Translations under genes and position numbers: made by a program
Notes under the pieces: generated by a model
Database searches by the model: none
What the model saw: only the letters and a program-made list of their open reading frames with translations
Told to the model about the DNA's origin: nothing
Assembly (NCBI GenBank): GCA_963713085.1
Contig: CAVQKQ010000010.1
Span: forward strand, 1 to 64,000
From: PFJX01 sp963713085
GTDB lineage: Bacteria > Pseudomonadota > Gammaproteobacteria > Burkholderiales > Thiobacillaceae
Direction: 5' to 3'
DNA: 64,000 nucleotides
In this document: positions 50,833-59,323 of the stretch, piece by piece
Numbering within the stretch: position 1 is the first letter of the stretch
How the letters are laid out: each line of letters starts with the position of its first letter

Positions 50833-51371
50833 AGCTCGTCATTCTCGACCGCGACGGGGTCATCAATTTCGATTCCGACCAGTTCATCAAGACGCCCCAG
50901 GAATGGCTGCCCATTCCCAACAGCCTGGAGGCCATCGCGCGCCTGACCCAGGCCGGCTATCGGGTGGTGATCGCCTCCAACCAGTCCGGGGTGGGGCGGG
51001 GCCTGTACGACATGGCCACCCTCAATACCATCCACGCCAAGATGCACAAGATGACGCTCCAGGCCGGGGGCCGCATCGATGCAATATTTTTCTGCCCCCA
51101 CGCCGCCGACTCGGGGTGCGGCTGCCGCAAGCCCCAGCCCGGACTGTTCCAGGAGATCGCCGCGCGTTTCCACGTCGACCTCAAGGAGGTGCCGGCCATC
51201 GGCGATGCCCTGCGCGACATCGAGGTGGCCCTCAAGGTCGGGGCCAGGCCCATGCTGGTGAAGACCGGCAAGGGCAGCCGGACCCTGGAGGGGGGCGGAT
51301 TGCCCGACGCCATACCCATCTACGAGGACCTCATGGAGGCCGCCCAAGCCATCATCACGGAAGCCGTCTGA
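50829..51371 (+). CDS. gmhB: D-glycero-beta-D-manno-heptose 1,7-bisphosphate 7-phosphatase
   Basis: 180 residues. HAD motifs VILDRDGVIN, VIASNQSGVGRGL and IGDALRDIEVALKVGA; the zinc loop CPHAADSGCGCRKPQPGLF is specific to GmhB/histidinol phosphatases. It makes the heptose precursor of LPS. Overlaps the GGDEF gene by 4 bp and is followed by plsC. Confidence 0.95.
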   Translation: MKLVILDRDGVINFDSDQFIKTPQEWLPIPNSLEAIARLTQAGYRVVIASNQSGVGRGLYDMATLNTIHAKMHKMTLQAGGRIDAIFFCPHAADSGCGCRKPQPGLFQEIAARFHVDLKEVPAIGDALRDIEVALKVGARPMLVKTGKGSRTLEGGGLPDAIPIYEDLMEAAQAIITEAV

Positions 51372-51383
51372 GTCCTTGGACGC

Positions 51384-52124
51384 ATGACAATGATTCGTCC
51401 TGGCCCAACCGAGCCATTCACCATGCTCTTGCTGCGATCCCTGCTGTTTCTTCTTTTCCAGATCCTCATCACCATTCCCATCGCCTTGCTGGCCCTGTTG
51501 GCCGCGCCGCTGCCGCGCATTCCCCGCTACCGCCTGATTGCCTTGTGGGGCTGGATGGTGATGCGGCTGGCGCGATGGATCCTGGGCATACGCTACCGGG
51601 TCGTGGGCATGGAAAACCTGCCCGCCAGCCCGGCCGTTATCCTGGCCAAGCATCAGTCCGCCTGGGAGACCATCGCCTTTCAGCAGATCTTCCCGCCCCT
51701 TTCCATCGTGCTGAAGAGGTCGCTGCTGCGTATCCCGTTCTTCGGCTGGGGCCTGGCCCTGTTCAGCCCCATCGCCATCGACCGGGCCGCGATCCGGGAG
51801 GCCCTGAAGCAGATCGAGGTCAAGGGCAGGGAAAGGCTGAGCCAGGGGTTCTGGGTGCTGGTGTTCCCGGAGGGCACGCGCATGGCCTTCGGCCAGAAGG
51901 GCGAGTACCAGATCGGCGGCGCCTGGCTGGCGGTCAAGGCCGGGGTGCCGGTGGTGCCGGTGGCGCACAATTCCGGCCGGTGCTGGCCCAGGAATGCCTT
52001 CATCAAGCGACCCGGCGAAATCACCGTGATGATCGGTCCGCCCATCCCCACGACGGGGCGCAAGGCCACCGAGGTGCTGGCCGCGGCCGAGAAATGGATC
52101 GAAGGCGCCATGGCGGCCCTTTAG
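51384..52124 (+). CDS. plsC: 1-acyl-sn-glycerol-3-phosphate acyltransferase
   Basis: 246 residues. N-terminal membrane helix (LLLRSLLFLLFQILITIPIALLALLA); the acyltransferase motif H-x4-E in ILAKHQSAWETIAF; and the glycerol-phosphate-binding FPEGTRMAFG. It converts lysophosphatidic to phosphatidic acid at the inner membrane. The gmhB-plsC order is common in betaproteobacteria. Confidence 0.94.
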   Translation: MTMIRPGPTEPFTMLLLRSLLFLLFQILITIPIALLALLAAPLPRIPRYRLIALWGWMVMRLARWILGIRYRVVGMENLPASPAVILAKHQSAWETIAFQQIFPPLSIVLKRSLLRIPFFGWGLALFSPIAIDRAAIREALKQIEVKGRERLSQGFWVLVFPEGTRMAFGQKGEYQIGGAWLAVKAGVPVVPVAHNSGRCWPRNAFIKRPGEITVMIGPPIPTTGRKATEVLAAAEKWIEGAMAAL

Positions 52125-52208
52125 CCGCATAATTTCGCGGGCATGCCCGGTTCGGGATTCTCCCGGCACCGGCCCAGGCGTAACATCGTCAGGACGGAAA
52201 TTCCTCAA

Positions 52209-52988
52209 ATGCAGCCCGCCCCCTCATCCCGCCCGCTCACCATTCCGGTCGCCCCCGCACCTGCCCGCATTGATCCCTGGCCCGCCCGGATGGATCTGCT
52301 GCAGAGCGCCACGGGACTGATCCTGGCCCTGTTCATGTGGCTGCACATGTTCTTCGTCTCGTCCATCCTGCTGGGCAAGAACGCCATGTGGGCCGTGGCC
52401 CGCTTCTTCGAGGGCTATTTCTTCTTCGGCCGGGCCCTGCCCTGGCTGGTATCGCTGTTTGTGGCGTCCGTGTTCGGGCTGTTCATCGCCCACGCCTGGC
52501 TGGCTCTGCGCAAATTCCCCACGAATTGGCGACAGCATGCGGCCTACTGGCGCCACATGGGGGCCATGCGCCACGAGGACACCACCCTCTGGTTCTTCCA
52601 GGTCGTCACCGGCTTCGCAATGTTCTTCCTGGCGCCGGTCCACCTCTACCTGATGATGAGCCACCCGGATCTGATCGGCCCCTACGCCTCCGCCGACCGG
52701 GTGTGGAGCGGGCGAATGTGGCCCCTGTACCTGATCCTGCTGTTCATGGTGGAACTCCACGGCGGCATCGGCCTGTACCGGCTGGCGGTGAAGTGGGGCT
52801 GGCCGGCGCATCCCGATACCAATCGGGCTCGGCGCCGGTTGAAGACCCTGAAATGGGGCCTCACGGCGTTCTTCCTTGTTTTGGGACTGCTGACCCTGGC
52901 GGCCTACATCAAACTGGGCGTGGACCATGCGCCTCACGTCGGCGAGCGCTATGTGCCCAGCTGGGCACAGCCGGGACCCGCGCTATGA
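52209..52988 (+). CDS. frdC: Fumarate reductase diheme cytochrome b subunit
   Basis: 259 residues from ATG 52209. Five helices. Compared with Wolinella succinogenes FrdC, the four heme ligands are kept (LHMFFVSS, FIAHAWLAL, PVHLYLM, VELHGGIG), as are the menaquinol-site Glu (Glu66 equivalent in RFFEGYFF) and the E-pathway Glu180 equivalent just before the last His. This marks a diheme membrane anchor of quinol:fumarate reductase, not the monoheme SdhCD type. Overlaps frdA by 4 bp. Confidence 0.95.
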   Translation: MQPAPSSRPLTIPVAPAPARIDPWPARMDLLQSATGLILALFMWLHMFFVSSILLGKNAMWAVARFFEGYFFFGRALPWLVSLFVASVFGLFIAHAWLALRKFPTNWRQHAAYWRHMGAMRHEDTTLWFFQVVTGFAMFFLAPVHLYLMMSHPDLIGPYASADRVWSGRMWPLYLILLFMVELHGGIGLYRLAVKWGWPAHPDTNRARRRLKTLKWGLTAFFLVLGLLTLAAYIKLGVDHAPHVGERYVPSWAQPGPAL

Positions 52989-54958
52989 AACTGGTCCATT
53001 GCGACGTGCTGGTGATCGGCGGCGGCCTGGCCGGCCTGCGTACCGCCGTGGCGGTGAAGCGCCGCGGCTTGGAGCCGATCATTCTGTCCCTGGTACCGGC
53101 CAAGCGTTCCCACTCGGTGGCGGCCCAGGGCGGGATGCAGGCCAGCCTGGCCAACTGCATCAAGGGGGAAGGGGACAACGAGGACGTCCACTTCGAGGAC
53201 ACCGTGCGGGGCTCCGATTGGGGCTGCGACCAGGTGGTGGCGCGCATGTTCGCCCACATGGCGCCCAAGGCGGTGCGGGAACTGGCGGCCTGGGGCGTGG
53301 CCTGGAGCCGGGTCAGAAAGGGCGACCACTCGGTGGTCATCAACGGCCAGCGCGTCACCCTGACGGAACGGGAGGCGGCCCACGGCCTGGTCACCGCCCG
53401 GGACTTCGGCGGCACCAAGAAATGGCGCACCTGCCACACCTCCGACGGCACCGGACACGCCATGCTCTACACGGTGTCGGACCGGGCCATCGCCGAGGCC
53501 ATCCCGGTCCACGAACGCAAGGAGGCCCTGAGCCTGATCCACGACGGCCAGCGCTGCCACGGCGCGGTGGTGCGCGACCTGATCACCGGCGAGTTGTCCG
53601 CCTACGTTGCCAATGCCACGGTGGTGGCCACCGGCGGCTACGGCCGCATCTACGGCGTTTCCACCAACGCCCTGATCAACGAGGGCATGGGTGCCGCCCT
53701 GGCCCTGGAGACCGGCGTGGCCCGGTTGGGCAACATGGAGGCGGTGCAGTTCCATCCCACCGCCATCGTCCCCGCCGGCATCCTGGTGACCGAGGGCTGC
53801 CGGGGCGACGGCGGCCTGCTCAAGGATGCCGACGGCTACCGCTTCATGCCCGACTACGAGCCGGACAAGAAGGAACTGGCCTCCCGCGACGTGGTGTCAC
53901 GTCGCATGGCCGAGCACATGCGCAAAGGGAAGGGGGCCAAATCGCCCTATGGCGATCACCTCTGGCTGGACATCACGGTGCTGGGCCGCGCCCACATCGA
54001 GAAGAACCTGCGCGAGGTCCAGGACATCTGCCGCTATTTCCTGGGCATCGATCCGGCCAAGGACTTCATCCCGGTTCGTCCCACCCAGCACTATTCCATG
54101 GGCGGCATCCGCACCGACCACCGGGGCGAGTCCCCCTGGCTGCACGGCCTGTTCGCCTGCGGCGAGGCGGCCTGCTGGGACATGCACGGCTTCAACCGCC
54201 TGGGCGGCAATTCGGTGGCGGAGACCGTGGTGGCGGGGATGCTGGTAGGGGAATACGTGGCCGATTTCTGCCAGTCCACAGCCGGCGAGCTGGAGGTTTC
54301 CACCGGCTTGGCCCGGGCATTCGTCCAACGCGAGCAGGCTGCATTGCAGGCCTTGCTGGACCGCCCCGGCACGGAAAGCGCCGTGGCCATCCGCCGGCGC
54401 ATGGAGGCTGTATTGACGGAAAAGGTGGGGTTGTTCCGCAACGGCCCCGACCTGGAAGCCGCCGTGGCGGAATTGGCCGAACTGCTCGAACGCAGCCGAC
54501 GGGTGGGCGTGACCACCGGGGGCCTGGACGCCAATCCGGAACTGGTGCTGGCCTACCGCCTGCCGCGCATGCTCAAGGTGGCGCTCACCGTGGCCATGGG
54601 CGCCTTGAACCGGACCGAGAGCCGGGGCGCCCATTTTCGCGAGGATTTCCCGGCGCGCAACGACCGGGACTGGCTCAACCGTACCCTGGCCTGCTGGGAG
54701 GAAGGCCAGGCATTGCCCCGGCTGGACTACGAACCCCTGGATGTGAGCGAGATGGAACTGCCCCCGGGCTTTCGCGGCTACGGCGTCAAGAACATCATCG
54801 AACACCCCGAATCCGCACCGCGTCAGGCCCAGGTGGACGAGTTGCGGGAGGCCCTGCAGGATCGCCACAAGCTCCAGCCGGCCCTGATGCCCTTCAAGCA
54901 GCTCCTGCCCAGCCGATACCGGGGCCGCAATGCCCGCCTCGACGAGCCACTGCCATGA
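52985..54958 (+). CDS. frdA: Fumarate reductase flavoprotein subunit
   Basis: 657 residues, as in Wolinella FrdA (656). FAD-binding VLVIGGGLAGLRTAVAV; covalent-FAD His block KRSHSVAAQGGMQASLANC; substrate region NMEAVQFHPT, TEGCRGDGG and catalytic-Arg region ELASRDVVSRR; late CGEAACWDMHGFNRLGGNS. Close agreement with epsilonproteobacterial FrdA over the whole length. Second gene of frdCAB. Confidence 0.97.
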   Translation: MKLVHCDVLVIGGGLAGLRTAVAVKRRGLEPIILSLVPAKRSHSVAAQGGMQASLANCIKGEGDNEDVHFEDTVRGSDWGCDQVVARMFAHMAPKAVRELAAWGVAWSRVRKGDHSVVINGQRVTLTEREAAHGLVTARDFGGTKKWRTCHTSDGTGHAMLYTVSDRAIAEAIPVHERKEALSLIHDGQRCHGAVVRDLITGELSAYVANATVVATGGYGRIYGVSTNALINEGMGAALALETGVARLGNMEAVQFHPTAIVPAGILVTEGCRGDGGLLKDADGYRFMPDYEPDKKELASRDVVSRRMAEHMRKGKGAKSPYGDHLWLDITVLGRAHIEKNLREVQDICRYFLGIDPAKDFIPVRPTQHYSMGGIRTDHRGESPWLHGLFACGEAACWDMHGFNRLGGNSVAETVVAGMLVGEYVADFCQSTAGELEVSTGLARAFVQREQAALQALLDRPGTESAVAIRRRMEAVLTEKVGLFRNGPDLEAAVAELAELLERSRRVGVTTGGLDANPELVLAYRLPRMLKVALTVAMGALNRTESRGAHFREDFPARNDRDWLNRTLACWEEGQALPRLDYEPLDVSEMELPPGFRGYGVKNIIEHPESAPRQAQVDELREALQDRHKLQPALMPFKQLLPSRYRGRNARLDEPLP

Positions 54959-54965
54959 ATTTGCC

Positions 54966-55685
54966 ATGACCCGACAACTGCAATTCCAGATCTTCCGCCA
55001 CAACCCGCGCGATCCCGCCAGCCGGCCCCGGGTGCAAAGCTACCAACTGGAGGAGACCCCGGGCATGACCCTGTTCATCGCCCTGACCCGGATCCGGGAG
55101 GAACTGGACCCGTCCCTGAGCTTCGATTTCGTCTGCCGAGCCGGGGTGTGCGGCTCCTGCGCCATGGTCATCAACGGCCGCCCGGGTCTGGCCTGCCGCA
55201 GCCTCACCAGCGCCTACCCGGAAACCATAAGCCTCTACCCGCTGCCCGGGTTCGAACTGATCGGTGACCTGTCGGTGGACACCGGCAAATGGATGCGGGC
55301 CATGAGCGAGCGCCTGAAGGCCTGGGTCCACCTCCAGGCGGAGCCGGACCTGGACGCCCTGGAGGCACCCATGGAACCGGAACTGGCGGAGGCCATCTAC
55401 GAGCTGGACCGCTGCATCGAATGCGGCTGTTGCGTGGCCGGCTGCGGCACGGCCCGGATGCGCCCGGATTTCGTCGGCGCCGTGGGACTCAACAAGATCG
55501 CCCGGTTCCGTCTGGACCCCAGGGACGGCCGCGGAGACGCCGACTTCTACGAGGTGGTGGGGGACGAAAACGGGATCTTCGGTTGCATGAGCCTGCTGGG
55601 CTGCCACGACGTCTGTCCCAAGGAGCTGTCCCTGCAGACACAGATCGCCTACCTGCGCCGGGCCATGGCCCGGCTGGGACTGTAA
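54966..55685 (+). CDS. frdB: Fumarate reductase iron-sulfur subunit
   Basis: 239 residues from ATG 54966, 7 bp after frdA. [2Fe-2S] ligands in FVCRAGVCGSCAMVINGRPGLAC, [4Fe-4S] in CIECGCCVAGCG and [3Fe-4S] in CMSLLGCHDVCPKE. It passes electrons between the flavin and the diheme subunit. Same length as the Wolinella protein. Confidence 0.97.
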   Translation: MTRQLQFQIFRHNPRDPASRPRVQSYQLEETPGMTLFIALTRIREELDPSLSFDFVCRAGVCGSCAMVINGRPGLACRSLTSAYPETISLYPLPGFELIGDLSVDTGKWMRAMSERLKAWVHLQAEPDLDALEAPMEPELAEAIYELDRCIECGCCVAGCGTARMRPDFVGAVGLNKIARFRLDPRDGRGDADFYEVVGDENGIFGCMSLLGCHDVCPKELSLQTQIAYLRRAMARLGL

Positions 55686-55693
55686 GTCCGGAC

Positions 55694-56401
55694 GTGGCGA
55701 GTCTGCGGGAGAGCCTGGAAAGCGTCGCCCTGGACGGGGAGGACGTGGCCTTCCTGCTGCGCCGCAGCCGGCGCCGGCGCACTCTGGGGCTGCGGGTGAA
55801 CGAGACCGGGGAGGTGGTGGTGAACGCGCCCCATTACCTGGCCCTGCGGGAGATCCACCGTTTCCTGAACAAGCACGGCGACTGGCTGAAGCGCCAGCGC
55901 TGCGAGGCCCGGGCCCGGGTGTTCGCCTGGGAGGAGGGCGCATCCCTGCCCTTGTTGGGGGAGCCACTTTCCCTGGTGCTGGCGCCCCGCCCGGGCAAGC
56001 CCCAGGTTCGACGCGAAGGCATGGACCTGATCTGCACCGCGCTGGCGGAACAGTCGCCTGCCACGTTGTTGGCCTGGTATCAGCGCCAGGCCCGCGCCTA
56101 CCTGGGCGAGCGCCTTGCCTATCATGCCGCCCGCTGCGGCCGTCCCCCGCCGCCCCTGCGCCTGTCCAACGCCCGCACCCGCTGGGGCAGCCTGTCGGCC
56201 AAGGGGGTGGTGAGCCTCAACTGGCGCCTGGTCAAGGCCACGCCCGAGGAGATCGACTACGTCATCTGCCACGAACTGGCCCATTTCCGCCAGCGCAACC
56301 ACTCCCCGGCCTTCTGGCGCGAGGTGGAGGCCCTGTTTCCGGAGGCCCAGGCGGCGCGCGCGCGATTGCGGCAGAATGGACGTCTTTACTTCCGGTTCTG
56401 A
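55694..56401 (+). CDS. YgjP-like (M48-type) metal-dependent hydrolase
   Basis: 235 residues from GTG 55694, 8 bp after frdB. The zinc site is YVICHELAHFRQRNHSPAFWREVEALFP (HExxH plus downstream acidic residues), and NARTRWGSLSAKGVVSLNWRLVKA is the family hallmark. SprT/YgjP-type proteins are found next to many genes and the substrate is unknown. Confidence 0.9.
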   Translation: MASLRESLESVALDGEDVAFLLRRSRRRRTLGLRVNETGEVVVNAPHYLALREIHRFLNKHGDWLKRQRCEARARVFAWEEGASLPLLGEPLSLVLAPRPGKPQVRREGMDLICTALAEQSPATLLAWYQRQARAYLGERLAYHAARCGRPPPPLRLSNARTRWGSLSAKGVVSLNWRLVKATPEEIDYVICHELAHFRQRNHSPAFWREVEALFPEAQAARARLRQNGRLYFRF

Positions 56402-56407
56402 TGCGCC

Positions 56408-56779
56408 ATGACCATTCCCGCCTGGGTGACCCAGTTGTTCCATCACATTGACCGGCGCGACGCGGCCGGATTCGCGGCCTTTCTCGCCGAAGACGGCGTC
56501 TTCCGCTACGGCAGCCAGGCGCCGGTGACGGGCCGGGCCGCCGTGCAGATCCATGTCCAGGGTTTCTTCTCGGGCCTGGTCGGGTTGCGCCACAGCCTGA
56601 CCGGCTTCTGGTGGGGCGAGACGGACAAGATCTGCTTTGTCGCCGGAGAGGTCAGTTATGACCTGCCCGACGGACGCCAGGTGACGCTGCCGTTCCTCAA
56701 CAGCTTTCGCATGGCGGGCAACCTGGTGGACCAATACCTGGTCTATACCGATCCCACCCCCCTGACGGCCCCGGCCTGA
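56408..56779 (+). CDS. SnoaL-like (NTF2-fold) protein
   Basis: 123 residues. WVTQLFHHIDRRDAAGFAAFLAEDGVFRYGSQAPVTGRAAVQIHVQGFF is a cone-shaped NTF2-like domain with a possible pocket (H/D/W). Members are isomerases, cyclases or ligand-binding proteins; the role is not predictable. 6 bp after the hydrolase gene. Confidence 0.8.
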   Translation: MTIPAWVTQLFHHIDRRDAAGFAAFLAEDGVFRYGSQAPVTGRAAVQIHVQGFFSGLVGLRHSLTGFWWGETDKICFVAGEVSYDLPDGRQVTLPFLNSFRMAGNLVDQYLVYTDPTPLTAPA

Positions 56780-56812
56780 GCCGTCAGCCAACCGTTCAAG
56801 GAGGAACCCCCC

Positions 56813-57208
56813 ATGCGCATGCTGCACACCATGCTGCGGGTCGGCGACCTGGACCGCTCCATCGACTTCTATTCCCAGGTGCTGGGTATGAAGCTTCTGC
56901 GCCGCAAGGATTATCCCGACGGCAAATTTACCCTGGCCTTCGTGGGCTACGGTGACGAATCCGACCATACGGTGCTGGAGCTGACCCACAACTGGGGTGT
57001 GGCAAGCTACGACCTGGGCAATGCCTTCGGCCATATCGCCATCGAGGTGGAGGATGCCCACCAGGCCTGCGCGGCGGTCGCCGAAAAGGGAGGGAAGGTA
57101 ACCCGTCCCGCCGGTCCCATGAAGCACGGCACCACGGTGATCGCCTTCATCGAGGATCCGGACGGCTACAAGATCGAATTCATCCAGAAGGGGACGCGGG
57201 GTGGTTGA
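56813..57208 (+). CDS. gloA: Lactoylglutathione lyase (glyoxalase I)
   Basis: 131 residues. MRMLHTMLRVGDLDRSIDFYSQVLGMKLLRRKDYPDGKFTLAFVGYG, then ELTHNWG and GNAFGHIAIEVEDAHQAC, ending PDGYKIEFIQKG. Metal ligands (His, Glu, His, Glu) are all present; the short form is the Ni-type. It turns the methylglyoxal-glutathione adduct into S-lactoylglutathione. AAGGAGG precedes the ATG. Confidence 0.96.
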   Translation: MRMLHTMLRVGDLDRSIDFYSQVLGMKLLRRKDYPDGKFTLAFVGYGDESDHTVLELTHNWGVASYDLGNAFGHIAIEVEDAHQACAAVAEKGGKVTRPAGPMKHGTTVIAFIEDPDGYKIEFIQKGTRGG

Positions 57209-57256
57209 GGTCGCCTTGGTCCGGCCGTTCCGTAGCCGCCCCTCCTGTGACAGGCC

Positions 57257-57946
57257 GTGATCCCCTGGCTGGGCGGCGACACGCCGTTCCCACCCCTGGA
57301 GAAGGCGCTTGCCGAGCCCAACGGCCTGCTGGCGGCGGGCGGCGACCTGACGCCGGGGCGGCTGCTGGCGGCCTACCGGCTCGGCATCTTTCCCTGGTTC
57401 AGCGCCGGCGAGCCCATCCTGTGGTGGTCGCCGGACCCGCGCATGGTCCTGTTCCCTGAACAGCTCAAGATTTCACGTTCCCTAAAGAAACGCCTGACCC
57501 GTGCCGATTATGAAGTGCGGGTGGATACGGCGTTCACCCGGGTGATGCGAGAATGCGCCGCCCCCCGGGCGGGGGCGCGGGGCAGCTGGATCAGCGATCC
57601 CATGATCGCGGCCTACACGGCATTGCATGAGGCGGGATATGCGCATTCGTTCGAGATCTGGATCGGCGGCGAGTTGGCGGGCGGCCTGTATGGCGTCGCG
57701 CTGGGCCGCGCGTTTTACGGCGAGTCCATGTTCGCGCGCCAGACCGACGCCTCCAAGATCGCATTGGCCCATCTGGTGGCTTACCTGCGGGACCGGGGAT
57801 TCGGTATTATCGACTGCCAGATGAATACCGCCCACCTGGCCTCCCTGGGCGCCCGGGAGATACCCCGGACGGAATTCGCGGCCCTGCTGGAGGAGCTGGT
57901 GGCGTTACCTCCCACACCCGGCAAATGGACGGCCCGCCCGCTATGA
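57257..57946 (+). CDS. aat: Leucyl/phenylalanyl-tRNA-protein transferase
   Basis: 229 residues from GTG 57257. FPPLEKALAEPNGLLAAGGDLTPGRLLAAYRLGIFPWFS, ILWWSPDPRMVLFPE and GGELAGGLYGVALGRAFYGESMFA are diagnostic. It adds Leu/Phe to N-terminal Arg/Lys proteins, marking them for ClpAP. Stop overlaps the bpt start (ATGA). Confidence 0.97.
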   Translation: MIPWLGGDTPFPPLEKALAEPNGLLAAGGDLTPGRLLAAYRLGIFPWFSAGEPILWWSPDPRMVLFPEQLKISRSLKKRLTRADYEVRVDTAFTRVMRECAAPRAGARGSWISDPMIAAYTALHEAGYAHSFEIWIGGELAGGLYGVALGRAFYGESMFARQTDASKIALAHLVAYLRDRGFGIIDCQMNTAHLASLGAREIPRTEFAALLEELVALPPTPGKWTARPL

Positions 57947-58692
57947 GTTCGCTGAAAGAACTGCCGATCTTCCGCCTTCAGTTCTACCTGACGGCCCCTT
58001 ACCCCTGCAGCTACCTGGAAGGCCGCATGGCGCGCTCCCAGGTGGCGGCACCCGGCAGCCTGGTGGACACCGTGGTGTACAGCGAACTGGTGCACCTGGG
58101 CTTCCGCCGCAGCGGCCAGCATGCCTACCGTCCCCGCTGCGATGCCTGCCAGGCCTGCACGCCGGTGCGTATCCAGGTCGCCGAATTCGCGCCGAACCGG
58201 GGCCAGCGCCGCTGCCTGGCCCGCAACGCCGACCTGGCCATGGAAATCAAGCCCCTGGCCTTTGACGAGGCCCATTACCGCCTCTACCGCCGCTACCAGG
58301 CCGCGCGCCATGCGGGCGGAGGCATGGATCACGACGACCGGGAGCAATACCGCAACTTCCTGCTGCAAAGCCGGGTCGACAGCGTCCTGGTCGAGTTCTC
58401 CCTGGCCGGCGAGGTGGTGATGGTGGCCCTGGTGGACAAACTGCTGGATGGGCTTTCCGCGGTCTACACGTTCTTCGACCCCAACCTGGAGAAGCGCAGC
58501 CTGGGTGTATTCGGGGTGCTCTCCGAGATCGGCCTGGCCCGGGATATGGGCCTGCCTTATCTCTACCTGGGCTACTGGATCGCCGATTGCCGCAAGATGG
58601 CCTACAAGCGTGCCTACCAGCCCCTGGAGGCTTTGCGGAATGGGGAATGGCAAACGCTTGAGGACGACTTCGGAGCCTCACCCCATGGCTGA
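57943..58692 (+). CDS. bpt: Bacterial leucyltransferase/arginyltransferase (Bpt/Ate-like)
   Basis: 249 residues from ATG 57943. The N-terminal PCSYLEGRMARSQVAAPG and CDACQACTPVRIQVAEF (Cys cluster) plus GYWIADCRKMAYKRAYQPLE define the ATE/Bpt family. Bpt attaches Leu to N-terminal Asp/Glu (and oxidised Cys). Together with aat it forms the N-degron entry pair in a two-gene unit. Confidence 0.94.
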   Translation: MSSLKELPIFRLQFYLTAPYPCSYLEGRMARSQVAAPGSLVDTVVYSELVHLGFRRSGQHAYRPRCDACQACTPVRIQVAEFAPNRGQRRCLARNADLAMEIKPLAFDEAHYRLYRRYQAARHAGGGMDHDDREQYRNFLLQSRVDSVLVEFSLAGEVVMVALVDKLLDGLSAVYTFFDPNLEKRSLGVFGVLSEIGLARDMGLPYLYLGYWIADCRKMAYKRAYQPLEALRNGEWQTLEDDFGASPHG

Positions 58693-59239
58693 GTTGCCGG
58701 ATGCCGTGGAGCAGGTGCTGCGCATGCACGCCCCGTTCATCCATGCCGTGGTGCGGGCACTTAACGATAGCGGCCAGCTGCCGGAGTTGATGCAGACCCT
58801 GGCCGCGGCCGAGCGGCAGGGCTGGGCTCCCCTGGTGGAGGCTCTGCGCCAGGTGCTGGCTGGCAAGCGGGATGCCTCCGTCAAGTTGGGCCTGGACGAG
58901 GAGGACCGCATCATCGTCGATGCCGTGCTTCGGGGCCTGGACAACCCGGCCACACTGCCGTCCCTGGACGCCAAGCCGGAAGCCGCCGCCGCCGCGCCGG
59001 GCCTGGCCGCCATGATCACCGCCTCGGCCAGGGGCGATGCCCAGGCCCTCGCCGCCCTGGCCGGCATGGCCGAGCAGATGGTGCGCGCCGGCGGCGACAT
59101 GGCGCGTCTGGGCGGCATCATGCGCCGGCTTGTGAACGGCGAGCGGGATGCCGACGCCTTGAGCAAAGGCATGGGGGGCATGGGGCGCCAATTGGTGCTG
59201 GAGATCCTGGCCGAGCTCGCGAAAAGCGCGCTGCATTGA
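58685..59239 (+). CDS. Conserved hypothetical helical protein
   Basis: 184 residues from ATG 58685, overlapping the bpt end by 8 bp. All helical: VEQVLRMHAPFIHAVVRALNDSGQLPELMQTL, an Ala-rich middle (PEAAAAAPGLAAMI) and MAEQMVRAGGDMARLGGIMRRLVNGERD. No family was named. The overlap suggests translational coupling to the N-degron pair. Confidence 0.7.
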   Translation: MAELPDAVEQVLRMHAPFIHAVVRALNDSGQLPELMQTLAAAERQGWAPLVEALRQVLAGKRDASVKLGLDEEDRIIVDAVLRGLDNPATLPSLDAKPEAAAAAPGLAAMITASARGDAQALAALAGMAEQMVRAGGDMARLGGIMRRLVNGERDADALSKGMGGMGRQLVLEILAELAKSALH

Positions 59240-59323
59240 GAACGGCGGCGCCACTACAATGCGCCCATGGGGGATGCAGCCGACGCGGGTATTCAGAGAA
59301 TCTAAAGGAAAGCAGAATCGACG

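Noticed and set aside
50382..52208. 608-codon - strand open frame opposite gmhB and plsC
   Set aside because: Shadow; both + strand genes have full family motifs.
52927..54969. 680-codon frame overlapping frdA in another frame
   Set aside because: Out-of-frame shadow rich in G, R, P and H; frdA is certain.
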